64,000 nt of DNA from Verrucomicrobiales bacterium (GTDB taxonomy: Bacteria; Verrucomicrobiota; Verrucomicrobiia; Verrucomicrobiales; V1-33). A model generated the notes under the pieces. That model worked only from the letters and a program-made list of their open reading frames with translations. It was not told the origin of the DNA and made no database searches. The stretch lies in the NCBI GenBank assembly GCA_028293125.1, contig JAQGPJ010000049.1, forward strand, positions 1-64,000. The letters run 5' to 3'. The translations under genes were made by a program, and so were the position numbers. Below are positions 42,003-51,298 of the stretch, in pieces; position 1 is the stretch's first letter; each line of letters opens with the position of its first letter.

Positions 42003-44531
42003 ATGAATGCTCTGCGTATCCTGGTGGTGGAGGATGAAGTCCTCGTGGCCCGGGACCTGGAGGCCACGCTGAAAAAGCAGGGTTTCGAGGTCGCAGGACT
42101 GTGCCGCACGGGGGAGGAGGCGCTGGAGGCGGTGCGACGGGACCGTCCTCAGGTGGTACTGATGGATATCCGCCTTGGCTCCGCCATGGACGGCATTGAG
42201 ACCGCCGCGCGCTTGCGCCAGGAGGCCTCGCTGCCGGTGGTTTTTCTGACCGGCCATGCCGATGAGGAGACCTTGGTGCGGGCCCGTGGTGCGCAGCCCT
42301 ACGGCTATCTGGTGAAGCCCTTCCATGAAAATGAACTCCGGCCCGCTCTGGAGCTGGCCCATGCCCGGCATGAATCCCACGCCGCCCTCCAGGCCAGCGG
42401 CGACCTGCTGGCCTCCACTCTGCACAGCATGGCCGAGGGCGTCATTGCCACCAATCTGCTGGGGGTGATCACCTTTATGAATCCCGTGGCCGAGGCCGTC
42501 ACCGGCTGGACTCTGGCGGAGGCCGCCGGGCATCCACTGCGGGAAGTCTTCCGGGTGTCCCTGCCGAACGGGGAGGAGCTGGAGGCTTCCGGACTGATGA
42601 TGAACGGGTCCGGGCCGGCGCCGCGCACAATTCTGCTCATGGACCGTGCGGGCCGGACGGTGCATATCGAGGACAGCACCACCCCCATCCGGGACGCCGG
42701 CGGATCGCTGACGGGGATTGTCATTCTGTTCCGCCGCCGGCAGGCCCCGGTCCTGCGGAATTCCCGCACGCCGGTCTCCGGACTTTTCCCGGATCCCGCA
42801 GCCGCGCTGCCGTGGCCGGATCTCTCCGGCATTGTCAGCAGCATCACGGACCCCTTGCTGGCGGTGGATGCCGACTGGCGGATCACGTGGCTGAATTCCT
42901 TGGCAGCGGAGGCGCTGGGCGGGGAGCGGGACGGACTGACGGGGGCCGTGCTGTGGGACTGCCTGCCGCCCAGCCTGCACCGCCGGCATTACCATGAGTT
43001 TTCCTCCGCCATGACCCGGCGGACTGCCGGATCCTTTGAAATGGAGCACGAGGCGCGCGGGCTATGGTTCGGGGTGCAGCTTTACCCATTCGAGGGCGGC
43101 CTGCTGGCCCTGCTGCGGGACATCACGGCGCGGCGGCGCACAGAGGAGGAGCGGGGCAAGCTGGAGAAACTGGAGAACCTCGGTCTGCTGGCGCGGGGGT
43201 TCGCGCATGATTTCAACAACCTCCTCACGGTGCTGCTGGGCAACCTTTCCCTGGCGGAGAGCCGGCTGACCGCCATGAACGGAGTCCAGGCACCGCTGGG
43301 GGAGATGCGCCACGCCATGCAGGCCACGGTGCAGGCACAGAATCTGGTGCAGCAGCTGCTGATCTTCGCACGGGGCGGAGCTCCTATCCGCCAGATGACC
43401 GATCCCGCCCGGCTGGTGCGGGAATGGTTCGCGGAATGGCAGGGCCGGGCGGACGCGGAGTACCGCCTGGCAGCCCCGGTGGACACTTGGCAGGTGGAGT
43501 GGGACCGGCATCAGGTCCGCCGGCTGCTTGCCAATCTGGTGAAGAACGCCGAGCAGGCGCTGACCGGGGAGGTGAAGCGGATCACCATCAGCCTGCGGCA
43601 GGCGGTGCGGGAGCAGGCCGCGGTTGCCGGTCAGTCCGCCAACCCGGCGGCGGCCTCCCACTGGCTGGTGCTGGAGGTGGCGGACACCGGTGACGGCATG
43701 GAGCCGGAAGCGCGGGCTCACGCCCTGGAGCCGTATTTCACCACGCGCACCGACAGCAACGCCACCGGCCTGGGACTGACGGTGTGCGAGTCCATTGCCA
43801 AGGCGCACGGTGGCATGCTGTGGCTGGTCTCCGGGACCGGCGAGGGCACAAAGGTGCGGGTGGCTTTCCCTCTCCCGGCGGGGACGGGCGGCGGACATCA
43901 GGGGGGGGAAGGAGCGCCGGAAGGACTGCCAGGGAAATTCCGTAACCAGGATCACGGGCGGGGGACGGCGGGAGGCCGCGGCGGTATGGATACCGCCCGC
44001 ATGCCGGCCTCCGCTTACCCCACCCCATTTCAGATGACCCAGCCCCATTCCAATCCCGCGCCGGCCTCTTTTGACTGGACCACGCCAACCGGTTATCAGA
44101 GGACTCCAGCGTGGACAGGAGGGCGGCGGGTGCTCATTCTGGAGGACGAGCCACTGATCCGGCAACTGCTGCTGAGGCACTTGGAGACCATGGGCTGCGG
44201 GGTCAAGGCCACGGCCGAAGGTTCGGAGACGGTGCGGCTTTACGCGGAGCAGCTGCGGGCCGGTCAGCCATTCGATCTGGTAATCATGGATCTTTCCATT
44301 CCCGGCGGCATGGGCGGGGCACAAGCCATGGAGCAGATCCGACGGATGGATCCGGAGGTGTGCGCCATTGTCTCCTCCGGGTACAGTGACGACCCGGTGA
44401 TGTCCCGCCCTGCGGACTACGGTTTTCAGGGCGTGCTGCCCAAACCCTACCAGCCCCGTGAACTGCAGGCGCTGGTGGAGGAGATACTCCCCCGCCGTCC
44501 GCAGGGGGAAAGCCGGCCGGCTTTCCCCTGA
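42003..44531 (+). CDS. Hybrid histidine kinase with receiver domains at both ends
   Basis: 842 aa from ATG 42003; longer upstream frames lack conserved sequence. Receiver 1 at about 5-115 (VVEDEVLVARDLEATL, VVLMDIRLGSAMDG, YLVKPFHENEL) resembles PdtaR-type. Then two PAS domains, a kinase region with phospho-acceptor in FAHDFNNLLT (about 400), HATPase (LVKNAEQAL, DTGDGME, GLGLTVCESIAKAHGG), a Gly-rich linker, and a second receiver from about 711 (LILEDEPLIRQLLLRHLE, LVIMDLSIPGGMGG). FAHDFNN marks the HisKA group common with N-terminal receivers. Cytoplasmic, so an intracellular or partner-borne signal is expected. Confidence 0.9.
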   Translation: MNALRILVVEDEVLVARDLEATLKKQGFEVAGLCRTGEEALEAVRRDRPQVVLMDIRLGSAMDGIETAARLRQEASLPVVFLTGHADEETLVRARGAQPYGYLVKPFHENELRPALELAHARHESHAALQASGDLLASTLHSMAEGVIATNLLGVITFMNPVAEAVTGWTLAEAAGHPLREVFRVSLPNGEELEASGLMMNGSGPAPRTILLMDRAGRTVHIEDSTTPIRDAGGSLTGIVILFRRRQAPVLRNSRTPVSGLFPDPAAALPWPDLSGIVSSITDPLLAVDADWRITWLNSLAAEALGGERDGLTGAVLWDCLPPSLHRRHYHEFSSAMTRRTAGSFEMEHEARGLWFGVQLYPFEGGLLALLRDITARRRTEEERGKLEKLENLGLLARGFAHDFNNLLTVLLGNLSLAESRLTAMNGVQAPLGEMRHAMQATVQAQNLVQQLLIFARGGAPIRQMTDPARLVREWFAEWQGRADAEYRLAAPVDTWQVEWDRHQVRRLLANLVKNAEQALTGEVKRITISLRQAVREQAAVAGQSANPAAASHWLVLEVADTGDGMEPEARAHALEPYFTTRTDSNATGLGLTVCESIAKAHGGMLWLVSGTGEGTKVRVAFPLPAGTGGGHQGGEGAPEGLPGKFRNQDHGRGTAGGRGGMDTARMPASAYPTPFQMTQPHSNPAPASFDWTTPTGYQRTPAWTGGRRVLILEDEPLIRQLLLRHLETMGCGVKATAEGSETVRLYAEQLRAGQPFDLVIMDLSIPGGMGGAQAMEQIRRMDPEVCAIVSSGYSDDPVMSRPADYGFQGVLPKPYQPRELQALVEEILPRRPQGESRPAFP

Positions 44532-44703
44532 CCATGTCCGCGGCGCGCTGGTTCTCCTTTTCTCAAAACGGAAAAGGCAAAGCCGGCGGCGGAGCGCTTA
44601 TGGTGAAACCAGCAGCCCCCCTTGGCCAAGGTCTCCAGACCGGCTGCGGACGCTGAGGGATGGTGCGGGAATGGGAATAGGCCGCGGTTCCATGGCTTTG
44701 CCT

Positions 44704-45474
44704 TCACCGGGCGGACGGAGGGCCGCCGGCGGGAGGAATGCCGCGGCCTCCGGGAGGCGGGGGAGGCGGGCCGTCGGGACCCGGGCCGTGGTCATGATCG
44801 TCGCCGTCGCCGGGGGTGTGGCCCATGACGATATCCCAGGCGGCCGCCAGCTCTTTACTGTCCTTGTCGGCCTTGAATTCGCGGATGACGGAGGCGCGCT
44901 GCTTCTCATCGCGCACGCCGCGCAGCACGCCGTCCTGAGCATTGCCGGGCTCGCCGGCAAAGAAGAGCTGGGTGGTGAAACGCTTCTCCCCGCCCTTCAG
45001 GGTGATGCCGAAGTGGTAATGCCGGGTGCGGCCTGTGTAGAGGCCGGGCTTGATGGTGCGGAACCGCCAGCCACCGTCCTTCCCGGTGGTGAACTTGCCG
45101 TATCCCTGGAAGTCCGGATCCCGCGTGCCCTGGCTGTCCCCGTGCGAGTGGAGGTAGGCACCGTGGTCGTCGGCCTGCCACAGTTCAATGAGGGCATCCT
45201 TCAGCGGCCCGCCATTTTTGTCCAGCAGCCGTCCGCTGAGGTTGGTGATGGTGCCGAGCGCGGGGCTGGTGCGGTCGCTGACCCGGATGAGATCATTGTC
45301 CTGATCCAGCGGCAGCTTGTCAGGGTAAAAGGGTCCCTCGGTCATGCCCGGTGTAAGCGTGAGCAGTTCGGCGAAGGCCCCGGGAGCCCAAAGACCGGCG
45401 GCGGTGAGCGTGAGTCCGCGCACCAGCCGGCGGCGGCTCAGGGGGATGTGGAAGAATTGGGGAACGGTGGACAT
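44704..45474 (-). CDS. Intradiol ring-cleavage dioxygenase-like protein
   Basis: A 256-aa protein from ATG 45474. A twin-arginine-like signal SRRRLVRGLTLTAAGLWAPGA leads to the domain with TEGPFYPD, RVSDRTSPALGTITNLSGRLL, ALIELWQADDHGAYLHSHGD, DFQGYGKFTTGKDGGWRFRTIKPGLY and the ligands in GRTRHYHFGI. Known intradiol enzymes bind Fe(III) with two Tyr and two His; these appear present. The C-terminal tail is His/Asp/Pro-rich (HDHGPGPDGPPPPPPGG). Substrate unknown. A lone gene with about 440 non-coding bases upstream. Confidence 0.85.
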   Translation of the reverse strand: MSTVPQFFHIPLSRRRLVRGLTLTAAGLWAPGAFAELLTLTPGMTEGPFYPDKLPLDQDNDLIRVSDRTSPALGTITNLSGRLLDKNGGPLKDALIELWQADDHGAYLHSHGDSQGTRDPDFQGYGKFTTGKDGGWRFRTIKPGLYTGRTRHYHFGITLKGGEKRFTTQLFFAGEPGNAQDGVLRGVRDEKQRASVIREFKADKDSKELAAAWDIVMGHTPGDGDDHDHGPGPDGPPPPPPGGRGIPPAGGPPSAR

Positions 45475-45913
45475 GGCGGGTGATGGGATATGGAAAAGAG
45501 AGGTGAAGGTTCGGGGCTTTAAAAAAGGGTGGATGACTCGGTTCCGTTCAGCCAAGTTCGCAGGTCCAGGTCAAGCTTTGTTTAATCAGGATAATAAGGA
45601 TAATAAAGCCGACGGTCAGGGAGTGACGGTATGGGCACCGGAAACGCGTAAGGGGACTTTGTAAAACCCCGCTTGGAAGCGTCCGGGAAAGGTTGGAGAG
45701 CGCCGGCGGTTGAAGGGAATGTGGAAGGGTTTGACGGTGCCGGCCATACAGGAGCTTGCGGATTGTTCCCACTCTGGCAGGCTTCTGTAAGGATTTGATG
45801 ACCCCAGGACCGTTATTTTGTAATCAAATGGTAAAATAAGCAGTGTCCAGCTCCGGGCGGGGTTTATTGGCTGGAAGTTCAACAACGACTCCCCTCCACC
45901 CCCTCCCACCCAG
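45475..45913. other. Divergent intergenic region with a 9-bp tandem repeat
   Basis: About 440 bases between the dioxygenase and the response-regulator gene. No convincing gene. It contains GGATAATAA twice in exact tandem (45589-45597, 45598-45606), AT-rich stretches such as TTATTTTGTAATCAAATGG, and must hold both promoters. No hairpin terminator seen. Confidence 0.4.
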
Positions 45914-46663
45914 ATGAATGCCCCGGGCACCCACTTCCAAGAATCCGGATCCCGCGTGCTGATGATCGATGACGACCGCGAGTTCTGCGAGCTGGTGCAG
46001 GATTACCTCTCTCCCTTCGGTTATGCGGTCTCCCTGGCCCATACGGGGCCGGCGGGCGTGAATGCCGCGGAGGAGGGGCCCTGGCAGGCGGTGATCCTGG
46101 ATGTGATGCTGCCAGGGCTGGATGGTTTTGAGGTCCTGAAAAAGATCCGCCGCAAAAGCGATGTGCCGGTGCTGATGCTCACGGCGCGCGGGGATGAAAT
46201 GGATCAGATCGCGGGGCTGGAGATCGGTGCCGACGACTACTTGCCCAAGGGATCGTCCACCCGCCAGCTGCTGGCCCGGCTGCACTCCATCACCCGCCGG
46301 GCGGCGGTGGCCGCCTCCGCACCCGCCAGCGGGGGAGCTCCAACGGGGACAATCGTCATCGCGGACCTCCGCATCCAGCCGGAGTCGCGCACAGCCTCCC
46401 TGGGCGGACAGCCGCTGACGCTGACGCCGGGGGAGTTCGACATGCTGCTCTCCATGGCCCGCGCCAAGGGGCGGGTGAAGACCCGTGACGCGCTGCTGTC
46501 CGAAATCCGGGACCGCGAGTGGGAGGTGTTCGACCGCGCCATCGATGTGCAGATCTCCGCCCTGCGCCGCAAGCTGGGCGATGATCCGAAAAACCCCCGT
46601 TTCATCCGCACCGTGCGGTCGGCGGGTTATATGCTGATGGACCCGGACACGGCCATGAGCTGA
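45914..46663 (+). CDS. OmpR/CpxR-family response regulator
   Basis: A 249-aa regulator: receiver with RVLMIDDDREFCELV, the phospho-acceptor Asp in AVILDVMLPGLDGFEVL, Thr in VLMLTARGDEMDQI and Lys in DDYLPKGS. The usual KPF is KGS here. A winged-helix DNA-binding domain follows (LTLTPGEFDMLLSMARAKG, VFDRAIDVQISALRRKLGDD, FIRTVRSAGYML). It is followed after 28 bases by a sensor kinase on the same strand, a classical pair. Target genes unknown; the adjacent MtfA-like gene follows the kinase by 130 bases. Confidence 0.94.
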   Translation: MNAPGTHFQESGSRVLMIDDDREFCELVQDYLSPFGYAVSLAHTGPAGVNAAEEGPWQAVILDVMLPGLDGFEVLKKIRRKSDVPVLMLTARGDEMDQIAGLEIGADDYLPKGSSTRQLLARLHSITRRAAVAASAPASGGAPTGTIVIADLRIQPESRTASLGGQPLTLTPGEFDMLLSMARAKGRVKTRDALLSEIRDREWEVFDRAIDVQISALRRKLGDDPKNPRFIRTVRSAGYMLMDPDTAMS

Positions 46664-46691
46664 TCCCGCCGCCACCCGCCATTCCCCCGTC

Positions 46692-48599
46692 ATGCCCAGG
46701 TCATTTCCGCTGCGCTGGAAAATCCTCTCATGGTTTTTCGTGAATCTGGCGCTTATTGCGCTGGGGATTTTTCTGCTGTTCCGGGCACAGTTCCGGGTGG
46801 GGATCGACTCGCTGCTGAATGGTCCGACCGGCGACCGGCTGGAGGCTCTGGCCCGTCCCTTGGCGGCGGAGCTCCGCGCCACCCCGGACCGTTCCAAGTG
46901 GCCGGCAGCATTTGCACGGGCGACAGAGGGCTGGAGGGCGCGGGGGATGCAGGCGGCACTGATGCGGAACGACGGGGTGCTGCTGGCCGGGGAGGTGCCG
47001 GCTTTGCCCGTGGAGATCCGGCAGGCCATTGAAAATTTCGACCGCCGCAAGCGGGGCGGCTTCGGCATGGGCCCGAATTTTTGGAACCGGTTTTCCCCGC
47101 ATGGCCCCGGGTTCGGCCGGAGTCCCGGAGGGCGGGGGGGCAGCGACCGCGGAGGACCGCTCATGGAGCCCGGGGACTGGCCTGGTAGCGGCGATTTCCG
47201 CCGAAACCGCTTTCCGGAGGATCATGAGCGCAGCCCGGAAAAGGCTCAGGGCACAGCCGGCTCTGGATCCGGGGTCGGGAACCCGGCAGGGGACAAGCCA
47301 CCCGGGGCAGGGCCGGACAGCGCCCCGGAAGCTGTGAAATCGGAAGCACCAAAACCTGACGCACCTGTGCCCCAAAAGGGGTTCGAGCCTCCTTTTGGCC
47401 CCCGCATGCCCCAGGGGGATTGGCTGCCGGGCATGGACAAAAAGTGGTTTCCCTTCCTGCCACCGGAGCAGGGCGCAAATCCGCGGAGCACAGCAATGGC
47501 GGCGCCTTCAAATACGCCTCTTCAGAAATTCATGCTCGTGGCCGGCAATCCCCGGACCTACTGGGCCGGGGTGCATCTGGACGGGGCGGCGATCACGGCC
47601 CGCGAGCCTGCGCCGCTGCCGGCCACCCTGCTGCTGGCCTCGCCGTCCCTGCGCGGCGGGGGACTGTTTTTCGACTACCTGCCCTGGCTGATCCTGGGCG
47701 GGGTGCTGCTGGCGGGTTCGGTGCTGCTGTGGCTGCCGTTCGTGCACCGCCTGACCAAAGCCCTCGGTGGTCTGACCCGGAATGCCGAGGCCATTGCGCG
47801 CGGGCGCTTCGAGTCCCCTCCCATCAGCGGCCGCCGCGATGAGCTGGGCCGCCTGGAGCGCGCCCACCGGGACATGGCGTCCCGACTGGACGGTTTTGTG
47901 ACTGGGCAGAAGCGTTTCCTGGGCGACACCGCTCACGAATTGCTGTCGCCCGTGGCCCGGCTGGAGGTGGGGCTGAGCATTCTGGAGCAGCGGGTGGACG
48001 GGGAGGACATGAAGTATGTGACGCGCGCCCTGAGAGAGGTGCGGCAGATGTCCTCGCTGGTGCAGGACCTTCTCTCCTTCACCAAAGCCGGGCTGCTCCA
48101 CCCCAGTGTGAAGCCGCAGACACTGGTGCTGGCGGATGTCGTCAATGAGGCCGTGGAGCGCGAGTCCGTGGATTCCGGAGCCGATGTCACGGTCAGCATT
48201 CCGGGGGAGATCGAAGTGCTGGCTCTGCCGTCGCTGCTGTCCCGCGCCATCGGCAATGTGGTGCGCAATGCCGTGCGCTACGCCGGTGCCGACGGTCCCA
48301 TTCTGCTGACCGCCGCACCGCGTGGCGGTCAGGTGGTGCTGACCATCAGCGATCAGGGGGTGGGCGTGCCGGAGGATGCGCTGCCTCGGCTGTTCGATCC
48401 CTTTTTTCGTCCCGACACCTCACGCACCCACTCCACCGGCGGGACCGGGCTGGGGCTGGCGATCGTTAAAACCGCAGTGGAGGCCTGCCACGGAACAGTG
48501 AGTGTGCGCAATGGCAGTCTGCACGGCCTGATTCTGGAAATGTCTTTGGTTCCCGCCCCAGGCACCCACGCACTTCCGGATGGCCAGGCTGTGACCTGA
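46692..48599 (+). CDS. CpxA-type sensor histidine kinase with Gly/Pro-rich periplasmic region
   Basis: 635 aa. TM1 about 10-30 (ILSWFFVNLALIALGIFLLF), then a long periplasmic region (about 30-325) that includes a low-complexity stretch rich in Gly, Pro and Asp (for example GSGSGVGNPAGDKPPGAGPD), TM2 near 330-350 (LPWLILGGVLLAGSVLLWLPF), HAMP, HisKA with DTAHELLSPVARLEVG, and HATPase ([36 protein letters not shown]). Envelope stress sensing in the manner of CpxA is inferred. Disorder in the sensor region is unusual. Confidence 0.92.
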   Translation: MPRSFPLRWKILSWFFVNLALIALGIFLLFRAQFRVGIDSLLNGPTGDRLEALARPLAAELRATPDRSKWPAAFARATEGWRARGMQAALMRNDGVLLAGEVPALPVEIRQAIENFDRRKRGGFGMGPNFWNRFSPHGPGFGRSPGGRGGSDRGGPLMEPGDWPGSGDFRRNRFPEDHERSPEKAQGTAGSGSGVGNPAGDKPPGAGPDSAPEAVKSEAPKPDAPVPQKGFEPPFGPRMPQGDWLPGMDKKWFPFLPPEQGANPRSTAMAAPSNTPLQKFMLVAGNPRTYWAGVHLDGAAITAREPAPLPATLLLASPSLRGGGLFFDYLPWLILGGVLLAGSVLLWLPFVHRLTKALGGLTRNAEAIARGRFESPPISGRRDELGRLERAHRDMASRLDGFVTGQKRFLGDTAHELLSPVARLEVGLSILEQRVDGEDMKYVTRALREVRQMSSLVQDLLSFTKAGLLHPSVKPQTLVLADVVNEAVERESVDSGADVTVSIPGEIEVLALPSLLSRAIGNVVRNAVRYAGADGPILLTAAPRGGQVVLTISDQGVGVPEDALPRLFDPFFRPDTSRTHSTGGTGLGLAIVKTAVEACHGTVSVRNGSLHGLILEMSLVPAPGTHALPDGQAVT

Positions 48600-48729
48600 T
48601 ACCCGTCCACTCAGTCCACCTGTGCCGTTGTCCGGACAGAAGCATGAAAAGCCCATGGGAGGAATTTCATGACACCGGCCACGATTTCCCGCTTGGCGGC
48701 GGCACGCGGCGTTGCTGGTTACCGGCCTT

Positions 48730-49539
48730 ATGCCAATGCTTCCTGTCTACCTCTTTATAGGAGTGATCCTGGTGGTCATGATTGCCGCCTGGGCCGTTCA
48801 GAAGATGCGCCGCAAGGCCGGCGTTCTGAATGTGCGGCATTTTGCCCTGCCGCCCGGCTGGCTGAAAATTCTCCGGGAGAATGTGCCGCTCTACAACCGC
48901 ATGCCACTGGATCTGCGGGAGCGGATGCAGGACGCGGTGATGAATTTTGTGGACGGCAGGCGCTGGAAGCACTGCGGCGGACTGGAGAGCGTGACCGCGG
49001 AGATGAAAGTGACCATCGCCGCCCAGGCGTGCTTCCTGATGCTGGCGCGTGTGGGGCAGCCGAACTATGCCCGCATTCACAACGTGATCGTTTATCCCAA
49101 ATCCAGCCTGACCGCGCCGGAGGATTCGGAAAACGCGCTGCCGCCGGTAGATGCCTGGCCGTCGGCCACGGTGGTGCTGGTGTGGGATCACGATCGGAAA
49201 ACGGCGCTCGATCTCCGGGATGAGCACAATGGCATGCTGCGGGATTTCGCCGCCCGGCTGAATCCCGCCGAGGGCGGGCTGCCGGTCTCGGCGGTGTGGC
49301 GGCACACGCCCTGGGCGCGGGCCATGACGGAGCAGTTCGTGCGGCATGCGGAGAACGGCCCCCATGCGGCGGCGCTGCCGGAGCCGCAGACCGATGAGGA
49401 GACCGGGGAATTTTTTGCGGCGGCCACAGAGCTGTTTTTTGAATTGCCGGACCGCCTGCGTTCCCGGAACGCGGAGCTCTACGCTCTGCTGCGGTCATTC
49501 TTCAAACTGGACCCGGTAAAATGGCAGCCTGCGCGCTGA
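48730..49539 (+). CDS. MtfA-family protein lacking the HExxH site
   Basis: About 269 aa from ATG 48730 (TTG 48712 is an alternative start). An N-terminal membrane helix (LPVYLFIGVILVVMIAAW) leads to a domain like E. coli MtfA (peptidase M90), an M-family zinc protease that in E. coli regulates glucose uptake by binding Mlc. E. coli has NLIIHEVAHKLD at its active site; the aligned stretch here reads NGMLRDFAARLN, so both zinc His and the catalytic Glu are gone (R171-A175 region). The downstream third-ligand region remains as AAATELFFELP. The gene overlaps the MFS gene by 19 bases. Confidence 0.8.
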   Translation: MPMLPVYLFIGVILVVMIAAWAVQKMRRKAGVLNVRHFALPPGWLKILRENVPLYNRMPLDLRERMQDAVMNFVDGRRWKHCGGLESVTAEMKVTIAAQACFLMLARVGQPNYARIHNVIVYPKSSLTAPEDSENALPPVDAWPSATVVLVWDHDRKTALDLRDEHNGMLRDFAARLNPAEGGLPVSAVWRHTPWARAMTEQFVRHAENGPHAAALPEPQTDEETGEFFAAATELFFELPDRLRSRNAELYALLRSFFKLDPVKWQPAR

Positions 49540-50795
49540 GTCAATCCGGAGCCCGGATCCGCCAGGGCAAGGTCCCGCTGGCGGTGCTGCTTTTCCTGCA
49601 CTGCGCGGCCCTGGCGGCGGTGACGGTCCCCATGTCCAATGTGCTGCACGCCCACGGCTTCAGCGCCGGCACCATCACCTGGGCCTTCTGCGCGTCCGGG
49701 ATTGCGGCCTTCATTTCCCCCATGCTGGTGGGCTCCCTGGCCGACCGCAGCGTGGCTCCTGAGCGGCTGATGGGGGGCATCTGTTTCGCCTCCGCCTTTT
49801 TTCTGGCCCTGACTTTTTTCTCGGTGGACCGCGGCTGGGGGGAGGATTGGTTCCTGGGACTGATGATGATCTACGCGCTCGTGATGGCGCCGGGATTCAG
49901 CCTGCTGACCAGCATCGTGCTTTCCAGGCTGAGGAATGCCCAGCGGGAGTTCGGCCTCCTGCGCGCCTGGGCCACGTGGGGGTGGCTGTCGGCCAGTCTG
50001 GGGGTCAGCCTGGTGCTGCACGCCGACCACTCCACGCGGTCGGCCTACGGGGCGGCGGTGATTTATGTGATCGAGGGCTGTTTCTGCCTGTGGCTGAAAC
50101 CCACGCGGCCTCTGGCTTCCCGTGTGCCCCGGCGGGTGCGGGACTTTTTCGGCTGGGAGGCCCTGCAGCTGCTGAGGCATCCGGATCACCGGATGATTTT
50201 TGTGACCTCGGCGGTGTTCAGCGCAGTGCTCTCCAGCTTTTACCGCTACTCACCGGAGCACCTGCGGGAGCTGGGCAACGCCGCGCCGTCCGCGGTGATG
50301 TCCATCGCGCAGATGCTGGAGGGCGTGGCCATGGTGACGCTCTCCCTGCTCCTGGCGCGGTTCCGCCTGAAGTGGGTGCTGGCGGCGGGCCTGCTGGGCG
50401 GGGTGCTGCGCCTCTGGCTGATGTCGTTGAATGAGCTGCCCTGGATGGTCGCCAGCATCGCCCTCCACGGGCCGGTTTATGTGCTCTACTTCACCACGTC
50501 GCAGATTTACATGGAGCAGCGGGTGGCCGACCGGCTGCGCGCCCAGGGGCAGGCGCTGCTGACCCTTCTGAATTCCGGCGTGGGCAATCTGAGCGGTTAT
50601 GTGATCATTCTCTGGTGGCACGGAACGTGCGAAACCGCCGCCGGCATGGACTGGGGGCGTTTCTGGCAGGGCATCACCGCAGTGTGCGCGGTGGTGGCGG
50701 TCCTGTTTTTGATCCTTTACCGGGGAAGGAAAAGCATGCCTTCAGCCTCCACCGCGGCCATGGTTCCCTCGCTGAATCCTCTGCCCCTGGATTGA
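49521..50795 (+). CDS. MFS transporter
   Basis: A 424-aa, 12-helix major facilitator superfamily protein. Family features are the conserved loop 2-3 motif GSLADRSVAPERLMGG, repeated helices such as LGLMMIYALVMAPGFSLLTSIVL and VFSAVLSSFYRYSPEHL, and the second-half loop with RFRLKWVLAAGLLGGVLR. The pattern resembles nucleoside/proton symporters of the NHS/LacY-like group. The start ATG lies 19 bases inside the MtfA-like gene and it ends five bases before ureE, so it may be part of the same operon. Substrate unknown. Confidence 0.88.
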   Translation: MAACALSQSGARIRQGKVPLAVLLFLHCAALAAVTVPMSNVLHAHGFSAGTITWAFCASGIAAFISPMLVGSLADRSVAPERLMGGICFASAFFLALTFFSVDRGWGEDWFLGLMMIYALVMAPGFSLLTSIVLSRLRNAQREFGLLRAWATWGWLSASLGVSLVLHADHSTRSAYGAAVIYVIEGCFCLWLKPTRPLASRVPRRVRDFFGWEALQLLRHPDHRMIFVTSAVFSAVLSSFYRYSPEHLRELGNAAPSAVMSIAQMLEGVAMVTLSLLLARFRLKWVLAAGLLGGVLRLWLMSLNELPWMVASIALHGPVYVLYFTTSQIYMEQRVADRLRAQGQALLTLLNSGVGNLSGYVIILWWHGTCETAAGMDWGRFWQGITAVCAVVAVLFLILYRGRKSMPSASTAAMVPSLNPLPLD

Positions 50796-50799
50796 CTTT

Positions 50800-51291
50800 A
50801 TGCAGATTATCCACGCCCCCCTCACGGAAACCGATCCGGCGTTGCCGGAGGTTCCGGTGCGCGCTGACCGCCGCCGGCTGATGAAGCGCCTGTGGCGCGG
50901 ACGGGCGGAGGACGGCGCGGAGTTCGGCTTTCAGGTGGAGGCCCCGCTGCGGGATGGATATGTCATTCACCAGACCGCCACGGCCCGGTATGTGATCCGT
51001 CAGGATCCGGAGCAGGTCATCGAGATCAGGCTCGACAGCACCGCCGTGGCCGCCGCCCAGATTGGCTGGAGTATTGGAAATATGCATTTCTCCATTGAGG
51101 GACAGCCTGACCGCCTGCTGGCCACGGACGATGCCGCGGTGCGCCAGCTGCTGGACCGCATGGGTGTGCGCTGGCAGCTGGTGCAGGCCGTGTTCCGCCC
51201 GACGCGGTTCGCCACGGATCTGAAGGGGCAGAGCACCGGCTTCATCACCCAGGGCCATGTCCACAGCCTCACCCCCATTTCCGGTGTCTGA
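50800..51291 (+). CDS. ureE: Urease accessory protein UreE
   Basis: A 163-aa metallochaperone. The N-terminal part (IIHAPLTETDPALPEVPVRADRR) and the C-terminal core GWSIGNMHFSIEGQPDRLLATDDAAVRQLLDR match UreE; the nickel-binding C-terminal tail is short (TQGHVHSLTP) and carries two His. It delivers Ni to the urease activation complex UreD-UreF-UreG. Starts five bases after the MFS gene and is followed by ureF, so it heads the accessory cluster. No structural urease gene is in the window. Confidence 0.92.
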   Translation: MQIIHAPLTETDPALPEVPVRADRRRLMKRLWRGRAEDGAEFGFQVEAPLRDGYVIHQTATARYVIRQDPEQVIEIRLDSTAVAAAQIGWSIGNMHFSIEGQPDRLLATDDAAVRQLLDRMGVRWQLVQAVFRPTRFATDLKGQSTGFITQGHVHSLTPISGV

Positions 51292-51298
51292 CACAGCC

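Noticed and set aside
45824-47164. 446-codon leftward frame opposite the two-component genes
   Set aside because: Antisense shadow of clear response-regulator and kinase genes; composition is typical of GC-rich complement.
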